This document shows, piece by piece, positions 47,823 through 55,846 of a stretch of 64,000 nucleotides of DNA (position 1 is the first letter of the stretch; each line of letters starts with the position of its first letter). The DNA is from Novilysobacter_A longmucuonensis (GTDB lineage Bacteria; Pseudomonadota; Gammaproteobacteria; Xanthomonadales; Xanthomonadaceae): the NCBI RefSeq assembly GCF_046600735.1, contig NZ_JBJMAW010000003.1, positions 273,481 through 337,480 on the forward strand, read 5' to 3'. Position numbers and translations under genes: made by a program. The notes under the pieces were generated by a model, which ran no database searches, had not been told where the DNA came from, and saw only the letters and a program-made list of their open reading frames with translations.

Positions 47823-48491
47823 TCAACCCTCGCGCCGCGCATAACCGATCCAGCCGAACAGTTGCCGGCCGAACGCCCAGCTCAGCAGCGACAGCAGCAC
47901 GACCGCACCGGCGTGCCACAGCAGCACCATCAGCGCGGTCTCGCCTTCGTGGATGAGGCTGACCGCCGCGGCCGAGAGCGCGGCGGCGCTGAGGGCCGCG
48001 AGCAACGCGGTTGGCGCCGGACGCACCGCCCCGGCATGCCGCACCATCAGCAGCAGTGTCAGACCCAGCGGCAGGCTCACCAGCGTGATCGTCCACGCGC
48101 ATTCCGCGCTGGCGGCATCGAACGCGAAGGCATCGCCGCCGAACCGGGCAAAGTCGCGCATGCAACCCCAGCCCAACCCGAGCAGCCACAGCATCGACGC
48201 CGGCAACGGCAGCCACGTCCATGACGGCGAGCGGCCGGGCACGCTGATCTGGAACACGGCGTACGCGGCCAGTGCTCCGGTCAACAGGCTCGCGAGCCAT
48301 TGGGTTGCGGAGGCACCTCCGGCCAGCGCCTGGGTCAGGTCCGGGCGTGGGCCGTGGCTGGCGATCACGACGGCGATGATCGTAACCGCCAGCGCGAGCC
48401 ACAGCAGCGTGCGCCGCAGCGGAGGGGCCAGGCGCCGGACGGGCGCCGCGCGCGCGGCGAGCTGTTGGATCAATCGGTCGGCGTCATTCAT
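47823..48491 (-). CDS. nrsF: NrsF (DUF1109) membrane anti-sigma factor
   Basis: 222 aa with a short cytoplasmic N-terminus (MNDADRLIQQLAARAAPVRRL) and six transmembrane segments. This is the DUF1109/NrsF family, anti-sigma factors of SigF-type ECF sigmas. Two cysteines, Cys110 (GWGCMRDF) and Cys131 (AECAW), flank an acidic loop. In Caulobacter NrsF two conserved cysteines are needed for release of SigF by oxidant or metal stress, and these may correspond. The start overlaps the sigma gene by 8 bases. It is the last gene of the bufferin-type operon. Confidence 0.88.
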   Translation of the reverse strand: MNDADRLIQQLAARAAPVRRLAPPLRRTLLWLALAVTIIAVVIASHGPRPDLTQALAGGASATQWLASLLTGALAAYAVFQISVPGRSPSWTWLPLPASMLWLLGLGWGCMRDFARFGGDAFAFDAASAECAWTITLVSLPLGLTLLLMVRHAGAVRPAPTALLAALSAAALSAAAVSLIHEGETALMVLLWHAGAVVLLSLLSWAFGRQLFGWIGYARREG

Positions 48492-49149
48492 AAGGTCGGT
48501 CTCTTGGTTCCAGCGTGCGCCGGAGCGATTTCAATGCGCGGTGGCAGGCGACCTTCAGCGAGCCGATGCTCTGTTCGGTGCGTTCGACCGCCTCGTTCAG
48601 CGACAGCTCGTCTAGCCGCAGCAGGCGCACCGCCTCGCGCTGCCGCGCCGGCAGCGCATCGACGGCCTGTCGCAGGGTTTGGGCGGTGTGCTGGCCCGAA
48701 ACCGCCTCGTCGGGCCCATGCATGCGATCGGCGGGCTCCGGTAGCAAGCCATCGCTGCTTTCGACCTCGTGACGCAGGCGCTGCGTTCGCCGCCGCAACA
48801 GGTCAATGCAGCGGCGACTAGCGATCGTGGCGAGCCACGGTTTGAACGGCCGCCCGAGCTCGTAGGTATGGCGGATGCCGTGCACGATCAGCAGGATGTC
48901 CTGCAGCGCGTCGTCGGCATCGTCGCCGCGTCCGAGGTAGCGGTGGGCAATTGCGCGCAGATACGGCGTGACGCTCAGCAGCAGCGCGCGGTAAGCGCTG
49001 CGGTCGCCGTCCTGGGCCTGCAGCATCAGTTCACCCCACGCGTCGGCGCCGGATTGCGCAGCGTCGCGGTCGGACGTAACCGCCTGCGTGGGTTCGGAGT
49101 GCATTGGCGCGGCCGGTTCGGTCCGTGCGAAAGGAAGGACTTCGGCCAT
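48484..49149 (-). CDS. sigF: ECF sigma factor, SigF type
   Basis: 221 aa. Region 2 is in AYRALLLSVTPYLRAIAHRYLG, DDADDALQDILLIVHGIRHTY and FKPWLATIASRRCIDLLRRR; region 4 is ALPARQREAVRLLRLDELSLNEAVERTEQSIGSLK-like followed by HRALKSLRRTL. The pairing with a DUF1109 gene defines it as a SigF/NrsF-type ECF. I use the ATG at 49149 (MAEVLPF); the first ~45 residues are poorly structured and a later ATG at 49104 is possible. It follows the DoxX gene by 33 bases and should drive the operon from the GTAACC-type promoter before bufA. Confidence 0.9.
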   Translation of the reverse strand: MAEVLPFARTEPAAPMHSEPTQAVTSDRDAAQSGADAWGELMLQAQDGDRSAYRALLLSVTPYLRAIAHRYLGRGDDADDALQDILLIVHGIRHTYELGRPFKPWLATIASRRCIDLLRRRTQRLRHEVESSDGLLPEPADRMHGPDEAVSGQHTAQTLRQAVDALPARQREAVRLLRLDELSLNEAVERTEQSIGSLKVACHRALKSLRRTLEPRDRPYE

Positions 49150-49182
49150 GATGCGCGGGCTCCTGCTGCCTGCCAAGCGCGC

Positions 49183-49710
49183 TCAGCGCTTGCTTCGACC
49201 GGCGATGAGCGCATCCAGCGACATTGCGCCCGGACCCCGCGCCATCAGGTACAGCATCAGCGCCGCCCACAGTGCGTGGGTCGGGTAGGCGCTCGGGTAG
49301 ACGAAGAACTGGATCACCAGCGTCATCAGCAGCAGCCCGAACGCCGACAGGCGCGTCGCCAGGCCCAGCAGCAACAGCGCCGGCAGCAGGTGCTCGGCGG
49401 TCGCAGCGAGGTAGGCGGCAGGCTCCGGCGCAATCAGCGGCAGGGCGTATTCGTTGCGGAACAGTTCCAGCGCGTTCTCGGACAGGCGCGGCAGGCCGAG
49501 TTCGACGCGGCCGCCGATCGGGTCCAGCACCAGGCCTTCGATCTTGGTCTGCCCCGACACCCAGAACGTCAGCGCAAGCGACAGGCGCGCCAGCAATGCG
49601 ATCGCGTCTTGCGGGATGCGTGCGAACAGCGTGGTCAAACGCGTGACCGCCTGGGCACTGCGGCCAGAACGGCCGTGGTGCGGCTCGGTGGCAGGATCAA
49701 TGGCGTGCAT
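49183..49710 (-). CDS. DoxX family membrane protein (BufD-like)
   Basis: 175 aa. Four transmembrane segments of the DoxX family are visible: ALLARLSLALTFWVSGQTKI, AAYLATAEHLLPALLLLGLA, FGLLLMTLVIQFFVYP and THALWAALMLYLMARGPG. DoxX genes regularly accompany DUF2282/DUF692/DUF2063 operons (bufD, or gigT in the gold-induced gig cluster), where they may reduce or export components at the membrane. The gene starts 1 base after the bufC stop. Confidence 0.85.
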   Translation of the reverse strand: MHAIDPATEPHHGRSGRSAQAVTRLTTLFARIPQDAIALLARLSLALTFWVSGQTKIEGLVLDPIGGRVELGLPRLSENALELFRNEYALPLIAPEPAAYLAATAEHLLPALLLLGLATRLSAFGLLLMTLVIQFFVYPSAYPTHALWAALMLYLMARGPGAMSLDALIAGRSKR

Positions 49711-49711
49711 G

Positions 49712-50500
49712 TCAGTGCTCCAGTGGAGGGTCGAGTGCGATCGCGAGGCCGTACTCGACGATCAGCGCCAGCAGTGTCGAGAGCTGCGCCGTGGGGTGGC
49801 GGGTGGATGCGGCCGCCGCCGCATCGCCGAGCGTATGTCCGGTCGACAGCGCATCGAGCAGATCGGCGCCGCCGGGCGGCAGCGGGACGGTGACGACCCG
49901 CAGCTGCGGGCGCGCGACCAGCACGGCTTCGGCGCGGGTCGGGTCGAGGACGGATAGATCGGCGTCAGCCGTGTCTTCGAGGTGCTGGTGTGCGTTCCAG
50001 ATCGACCGGACCGCATGCGGCGAGCACAGCCAGCGGGCCGCCGGGTGCAGACGCAGGCGGGTGGCGGTGAGCCGGGCCGGATCGGCGAGGAGCGCGGCAA
50101 ATGCGTTGCTGTCGAGTGCAGTCGCATCGGCGGCATGGAACGCCTGTACCCGCAGGCATTCGAGTCGGGCGATGTCGGCCAGGTACGGCACCGATGCGGC
50201 CGGCGCGAAGCCTTCGATGAATTCGGCGAAGCCGGCGCCGTACTCGCCGAGCACCGGCGAACGCGGCGGGTCGCGCACGATGCGTGCGCGTGCCATCGCG
50301 CGAAAAAACGCCTCGCCGACCAGCGCCCGCGTGACCGGAAATCCAGCCGCCAGTGCGTCGGTAAGCGCACTCGAAATGTTGTTGCGATGCACCGCGAAGC
50401 GCCGTGCCGCATCGACCCCTTCGGCCACGCGCAGCCCGGGCGGCACGAGCGGCTGCGGATCCAGCAAAGCGGCGGCGAACGCGCGCTGCGGGTTGTTCAT
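49712..50500 (-). CDS. bufC: BufC/HvfC-type partner protein (DUF2063)
   Basis: 262 aa. The N-terminal DUF2063 domain is seen in QRAFAAALLDP, RFAVHRNNISSALTDALAAG and FPVTRALVGEAFF, followed by FIEGFAPAASVPYLADIARLE. The C-terminal half is a small winged-helix-like region (LSTLLALIVEYGLAIAL). These proteins act with a DUF692 oxidase to recognise and position the precursor peptide. The start ATG at 50500 overlaps the bufB stop (ATGA), showing tight coupling, as expected for subunits of one complex. Confidence 0.88.
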   Translation of the reverse strand: MNNPQRAFAAALLDPQPLVPPGLRVAEGVDAARRFAVHRNNISSALTDALAAGFPVTRALVGEAFFRAMARARIVRDPPRSPVLGEYGAGFAEFIEGFAPAASVPYLADIARLECLRVQAFHAADATALDSNAFAALLADPARLTATRLRLHPAARWLCSPHAVRSIWNAHQHLEDTADADLSVLDPTRAEAVLVARPQLRVVTVPLPPGGADLLDALSTGHTLGDAAAAASTRHPTAQLSTLLALIVEYGLAIALDPPLEH

Positions 50501-51411
50501 GCCGCACGCTCGGTGAGGGCCGAGCCGGCCGCGGCGAGCGCGCGATCGGCCTGCCGCGCCTCGGCGCGCAGGCGCGCATACGCCGGTACATCGTGGTCCC
50601 ATTCGATCAGCGTCGGCACCGGTCCGGTCTGCCGCAGCACCTGTGCGTACAGCGTCCACACCGCGGCCGCGACCGGCGCGCCGTGCCGGTCGATCAGCAG
50701 CAGGTCGTGTTCGTCCACGCGTTCTTCGGCATGGCCGGCCAGGTGGATCTCGCCGACCGCGCCCAGCGGCAGCGCCGCGATGTAGGCGAGCGGATCGCGG
50801 CGACGGCTTTGGCAGGACGCATTGTGGCAGGACACGTAGACGTTGTTCACATCGAGCAGCAGCCCGCAGCCGGTGCGCTGCACGACGCGGGCAATGAACT
50901 CGGCTTCGTCGATGGTGCTCGCGGCGAACTCGAAATACGTGCTCGGGTTCTCCAGCAGCATGCGCAGGCCGAGCCGCTCCTGCACGCGGTCGACGTGCCG
51001 GCAGACGCGGTCGAGCGTGTCGAGGTCGTAGCGCAGCGGCAACAGGTCGCTGAGGAAGCGGCCGTCATGGGTCGACCAGGCCAGGTGCTCGGAGAACACC
51101 TGCGGGCGGTGGCGCTCGATCAGCCGCGCCAGCCGGTCCAGGTGCGTCTCGTCCAACGGCGCTTCGGCGCCGATCGAGAGGCCGACGCCGTGCAGCGACA
51201 GCGGCATGTGCTGTCGAATCTCGTCGAGCCAGACATGCGCGGCGCCGCCCGCGCCCATGTAGTTCTCCGCGTGCACCTCGACGAATGCCGGGGGGTCGTC
51301 ATCGGCCAGCAGCTCGTCCAGATGCTGCGGTTTGAAGCCGAGACCGGCGCGCGCCGGAAGCGGTGCGACAGGCGCGGCGCGCATGCGGGGGAGGGGCGGG
51401 CACGCCGTCAT
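50497..51411 (-). CDS. bufB: BufB, multinuclear non-haem iron oxidase (DUF692/MNIO)
   Basis: 304 aa. A TIM-barrel DUF692 enzyme related to MbnB of methanobactin synthesis. Landmarks with putative iron ligands are FVEVHAENYM, SEHLAWSTHDG, LLENPSTYFEF, LLLDVNNVYVSCHNAS, GEIHLAGHAEE and LIEWDHDVP. The family uses two or three iron ions to oxidise cysteines of a precursor peptide, in bufferins to thiooxazole-type heterocycles. The start at 51411 follows GGAG by 9 bases; an internal ATG at 51384 is possible. The bufA precursor gene is 30 bases upstream. Confidence 0.93.
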   Translation of the reverse strand: MTACPPLPRMRAAPVAPLPARAGLGFKPQHLDELLADDDPPAFVEVHAENYMGAGGAAHVWLDEIRQHMPLSLHGVGLSIGAEAPLDETHLDRLARLIERHRPQVFSEHLAWSTHDGRFLSDLLPLRYDLDTLDRVCRHVDRVQERLGLRMLLENPSTYFEFAASTIDEAEFIARVVQRTGCGLLLDVNNVYVSCHNASCQSRRRDPLAYIAALPLGAVGEIHLAGHAEERVDEHDLLLIDRHGAPVAAAVWTLYAQVLRQTGPVPTLIEWDHDVPAYARLRAEARQADRALAAAGSALTERAA

Positions 51412-51441
51412 GTCGCAGGCTCCGGAACGCGGCGGCCGCGC

Positions 51442-51756
51442 TTACGTGCGATCCGGCTTCTTGGCGGTGAACGCGGCCAGCTGCCCATGGCCGGTCGGCG
51501 AGGTCTTCGATGTGGTCTGCTCGCAGGTGCCGGCCGGCACGTATTTCCACGCGTTGGCCTGGTGGTCGCTGCGCGAGCTGCCCGAGCAGGTGGTGCCGGG
51601 GCCGGCGGCGCAATCGTTCTTGCCGGCCATCGCGATCCCGTAGCACTTTTCCTTCGCGGCCGGCTTATCGGCTGCTTCGGCCGGTGCGGTGGCGAGCGCG
51701 GCGCCAAGTGCGGCGGCAAGGGCGAGGGCGGGGACGGCGACGTGGATGCGGGACAT
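51442..51756 (-). CDS. bufA: BufA, bufferin precursor peptide (DUF2282)
   Basis: 104 aa exported precursor. The Sec signal is HVAVPALALAAALGAALATAPAEA, cleaved near residue 28. The mature part has exactly four cysteines at 38 (KEKCYGIAMAGKNDC), 49, 57 (GTTCSGSS) and 78 (VPAGTCEQ), the conserved DUF2282/BufA1 pattern. In bufferins some cysteines become thiooxazoles through BufB-BufC and the peptide binds copper or other metals in the periplasm. A 26-residue polar tail follows the last Cys. AGGAG lies 7 bases before the ATG. It is the first and presumably most expressed gene of the operon. Confidence 0.93.
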   Translation of the reverse strand: MSRIHVAVPALALAAALGAALATAPAEAADKPAAKEKCYGIAMAGKNDCAAGPGTTCSGSSRSDHQANAWKYVPAGTCEQTTSKTSPTGHGQLAAFTAKKPDRT

Positions 51757-51837
51757 GGAATTCTCCTGAGGATGGGGTCGAGGCGGACCGGTCGGTCCGT
51801 CAGCGACGGCAGGCGTTGCCGCCTCCCGTATCAGAAG

Positions 51838-51864
51838 CATTCGTTCGAGGCCGGCCAGGGTTAC
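51838..51864 (-). promoter_or_regulatory. Putative SigF-type promoter of the buf operon
   Basis: On the minus strand GTAACC (51864-51859) is followed after 15 bases by CGAATG (51843-51838), about 80 bases upstream of the bufA start. GTAACC-N15/16-CGAA is the motif I know for SigF-dependent promoters in Caulobacter. Together with sigF-nrsF at the end of the operon this predicts autoregulation. A second CGAA four bases upstream makes the -10 register uncertain. Confidence 0.6.
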
Positions 51865-51918
51865 GCCCCGACAGAATAAAATGTGCGAATCGGCTTGCCC
51901 GCCGCTCGGATCGGCGGC

Positions 51919-52440
51919 TCAAGGTTCGCGCAGGCGCGGCCGCAAGCTGGCGAGGTTGCAGGGCCGGGTCCGCGCGTCGAGCTGGGCGCGGATGATCTTC
52001 TCCCAGGCGGTGCGGCAGGCCGAGGTCGAGCCCGGCAGGCAGAACACGAAGGTGCCGTTGGCCAGCCCGGCCAACGCGCGCGACTGCAAGGTGGACGTGC
52101 CGATCTCCTCGAAGCTGATCGCGCGGAACAGTTCGCCAAAGCCGGGCATTTCCTTGTCGAGCAGCGGCAGCAGCGCCTCGGGGGTGGAGTCGCGACCGGT
52201 GAAGCCGGTGCCGCCGGTGACCAGCACCCCGTCGATGGTCTCATCGGCGATCCATTGCGACACCTTCGCGCGAAGCTGGTAACGGTCGTCGCGCAGCAAC
52301 GCGCGGTCGGCAAGGCGGTGACCGGCGTCGCCCAGCGCCTGGACCAGGTAGTCACCGCTGGTGTCGTTGTCGGCGCTGCGGCTGTCGGAGACGGTCAGCA
52401 CGCACAGGGCAAGCGGAATGAAATCGGTGTCGGCGTTCAT
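51919..52440 (-). CDS. moaB: Molybdenum cofactor biosynthesis protein B
   Basis: 173 aa MoaB/Mog-fold protein involved in adenylylation of molybdopterin. LCVLTVSDSRSADNDTSGDYL is the N-terminal signature, DGVLVTGGTGFTGRDSTPEAL the molybdopterin-binding motif, and ISFEEIGTSTLQSRALAG and FCLPGSTSACRTAWEKII complete the fold. The ATG at 52440 is used; the 12 codons upstream are not family-like. No other moa genes are in the window. Confidence 0.93.
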   Translation of the reverse strand: MNADTDFIPLALCVLTVSDSRSADNDTSGDYLVQALGDAGHRLADRALLRDDRYQLRAKVSQWIADETIDGVLVTGGTGFTGRDSTPEALLPLLDKEMPGFGELFRAISFEEIGTSTLQSRALAGLANGTFVFCLPGSTSACRTAWEKIIRAQLDARTRPCNLASLRPRLREP

Positions 52441-52485
52441 GCCGTAAGTGTAGGGCGCGATGACCGGGTCGCGCACCGCCGATCG

Positions 52486-52565
52486 GTAGGAGCGGCTTCA
52501 GCCGCGATCTTGACGGCAAGAGCATTCGACACGGATCAAAGCGAAAAATGGCGGATCAATGCAAA
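52486..52565. repeat. GTAGGAGCGGCTTCAGCCGC copy plus A-rich ATCAAAGCGAAAAA repeat
   Basis: A single REP-like copy (52486-52508) is followed by TTCGACACGGATCAAAGCGA and, continuing, AAAATGGCGGATCAATGCA (52525-52563). The latter is shared, with about five mismatches, with 58223-58263 downstream of lolB, so it is a second dispersed repeat family. Confidence 0.75.
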
Positions 52566-52625
52566 GCGCACTTTATGCACAGAAGCCGATCGTGCGGCGT
52601 GCTTCGGTGCGCGGGTCGGCCGGCG

Positions 52626-53099
52626 TCATCGCGCGGCGCCTCCGTCGCCCGGATCAAGCAGGTCCAGCCCGTACCACTGGCTCTGGTCCTCGTGCCAGCC
52701 GACTGCACGGTAGAGCGCACGCGCGGCGGCATTGTCGCGGCCAGTCTCCAGCGTGATCCGCACTGCGCCGTCGGCGCGCGCGAACTGCGCGGCGGCGTCG
52801 AGCAGCGTCCGCGCGACCCCGCTGCGGCGCGCAGGCTCAACGACGTAGAGGTCGTTGAGGATCCACAGGCGTGCGGTGTGCACCGAGGAAAACATCGGAT
52901 ACAGCTGGACGAAGCCGGCTGCAGTGTCGTCGCGCTCGGCCAGCAGCACGACCGACTCGTGCTGCCGCATCCGTTCGCACAGCCAGGCGCGGGCACGCGG
53001 CAGGTCGGCGGCTTGGCCGTAGAAGCGGCGGTAGGCGTCGAACAGTGGGGCGAGGGTGTCGAGGTCGCCGGTATCGGCGCGGCGGATCTGGGTGTGCAT
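52626..53099 (-). CDS. GNAT family N-acetyltransferase
   Basis: 157 aa. The N-terminus MHTQIRRADTGDLDTLAPLF is typical of GNAT enzymes. The acetyl-CoA binding region is LYVVEPARRSGVARTLLDAA (RxxGxA loop), and ETGRDNAAARALYRAVGW is the C-terminal motif with the conserved Tyr. The substrate is unknown. The gene lies alone between moaB and prfA, on the same strand as both but separated by repeats. Confidence 0.88.
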   Translation of the reverse strand: MHTQIRRADTGDLDTLAPLFDAYRRFYGQAADLPRARAWLCERMRQHESVVLLAERDDTAAGFVQLYPMFSSVHTARLWILNDLYVVEPARRSGVARTLLDAAAQFARADGAVRITLETGRDNAAARALYRAVGWHEDQSQWYGLDLLDPGDGGAAR

Positions 53100-53152
53100 G
53101 CGGTGAGCTTACCCGGGCGTGCACATCTGCCGAAGGGGGCGACGAGGGTTCT

Positions 53153-53223
53153 GTAGGAGCGACGTGAGTCGCGGTAACGCAAATTCGGTCATTGGCGTTG
53201 TCGCGACTCACGTCGCTCCTACA
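53153..53223. repeat. Inverted repeat GTAGGAGCGACGTGAGTCGC
   Basis: GTAGGAGCGACGTGAGTCGCG (53153-53173) and its complement ending GCGACTCACGTCGCTCCTAC (53202-53222) enclose a 28-base loop. It lies between the GNAT gene and prfA, variant of the GTAGGAGC family. Confidence 0.9.
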
Positions 53224-53233
53224 CAAAAACCGG

Positions 53234-54319
<1,086 letters not shown>

Positions 54320-54371
54320 AAGACCAGTGGAGAGTGGAGAGGAGAGAGAAACAGTGTGGCGTCGACCGTCC

Positions 54372-55661
54372 CTACGTCTCTCCTTCCTCTCTTGCCTCAC
54401 TCCTCTTCACTCTTTCTTCGCTTTCTGCGAACAGCTTGTCCGCCGCCCGCGCCAGGTCGGCGTCGCCGCTCAGCGCGGCGTCTCGCAGCGCCACGGTCGG
54501 GGCGTGCAGCAGGCGGTTGGTCAGGGTATGGGCGAGGAAACTCAGCACCTCCTCGGGCGCTTCACCGGCGGCCAGCTGCTGCCGGGCCCGGGCCAGCACC
54601 TCCGTGCGCGCGGCCTCGCCATGCTTACGCAGGCGCTTGAGCGGCGCGGTGCGGGTGCTGGCGACGAAGTGCTCCATGAACCGTGCGACCTGCAGCTCGA
54701 TGATCGCCTCGGCTTCGATCGCCGCGGTGCGGCGGCTGTGACGGTTGTCCTCGATCGCACGCTCCAGGTCGTCGACCGTGTACAGGAACACGTCGTCGAG
54801 CTCGGCCACGTTGCTGGCGATGTCGCGCGGGACCGCCAAATCGAGCAGCAGCATCGGGCGGTGCTTGCGCGCGGCCAGCGCGGCGGCGACCTGCGGCTTG
54901 TGCAGGACCGGCTCGTGGCTGGCGGTGGCCGACAGCACGATGTCGGCCTCGTCGAGGTGGCGGTCGACCTCGCTCAGCGGCAGCGCGACCCCGCCGTGCC
55001 GGCTCGCCAGTTCCTGCGCATGGACCAGCGTGCGGTTGGCGATCAGCAGGCGCTTGACCCGGGCCTGCACCAGGTGCCGTGCGGCCAGTTCGATGGTCTC
55101 GCCCGCGCCGATCAGCAGCACGCTGGAGTCCTCGATCCGGGCGAAAGATTCCTGTGCCAGGCGCACCGCGGCCGATGCCACCGACACCGGATTGGCGCCG
55201 ATGCGGGTGTCGGTGCGCGCCCGCTTGGCGGTCGAGAACGCGTGCTGGAACATCCGGTCGAGCTGGCCACCGAGGCTACCGGCGGCGCGCGCGCTGGACC
55301 AGGCGTCCTTGACCTGGCCCAGGATCTGCGGCTCGCCCAGTACGAGCGAATCCAGGCCGGTGGCCACGCGGAACAGGTGGCGCACCGCATCGGCGTCGCG
55401 GTGGCGGTACAGGTAGGCGTGCAGATCACCTGCGCCGCTCGGGTGCATGGCCAGCCAGTCGCTCAGCGCACGGCCGTCGTCCTCGGTCACCGCGTACAGC
55501 TCGGTGCGGTTGCAGGTAGACAGCAGCGCCACCTCCTGAACCTGCGGCAGCGCGCGCAATGCCTCCAGCGCGGCCGGCACCGCGTCGGCCGAGAACGCCA
55601 CCCGCTCGCGCAGGCTGACCGGCGCGGTCTGGTGATTGATGCCTAGGACGAGCAGGCTCAC
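54372..55661 (-). CDS. hemA: Glutamyl-tRNA reductase
   Basis: 429 aa. HemA reduces glutamyl-tRNA to glutamate-1-semialdehyde, the first step of C5 tetrapyrrole synthesis. The catalytic Cys50 lies in LLSTCNRTELYA, the E. coli position. LGEPQILGQVKDAW, the NADPH-binding VLLIGAGETIELAARHL and the C-terminal dimerisation helix (ELQVARFMEHFVASTRTA) are all present. The start is a GTG at 55661 (VSLLVLGINHQTAP), as the family N-terminus requires. It is divergent from the TPR gene and followed by prfA. Confidence 0.96.
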   Translation of the reverse strand: MSLLVLGINHQTAPVSLRERVAFSADAVPAALEALRALPQVQEVALLSTCNRTELYAVTEDDGRALSDWLAMHPSGAGDLHAYLYRHRDADAVRHLFRVATGLDSLVLGEPQILGQVKDAWSSARAAGSLGGQLDRMFQHAFSTAKRARTDTRIGANPVSVASAAVRLAQESFARIEDSSVLLIGAGETIELAARHLVQARVKRLLIANRTLVHAQELASRHGGVALPLSEVDRHLDEADIVLSATASHEPVLHKPQVAAALAARKHRPMLLLDLAVPRDIASNVAELDDVFLYTVDDLERAIEDNRHSRRTAAIEAEAIIELQVARFMEHFVASTRTAPLKRLRKHGEAARTEVLARARQQLAAGEAPEEVLSFLAHTLTNRLLHAPTVALRDAALSGDADLARAADKLFAESEERVKRSEAREEGET

Positions 55662-55846
55662 GGGGCAGGCGGACTCACGGGAATGTGCACGGGAATGTGG
55701 GGCTCACGGGACAGCGGGGCTCACCAGCCTCACTGGACCCATACGGCAGACTCCGGAGAATCTGGTTCAGGTGCTTGCGATAAGCTGCCGGCTGCCGAGG
55801 GCGCCATTCTACCGGGGCCGTCGTTTTCTACGAATCTGGTGAGTCG

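Noticed and set aside
50404..51879. 491-codon plus-strand frame across bufC-bufB-bufA
   Set aside because: Antisense to three coupled genes with clear family motifs; no domain recognised in it.
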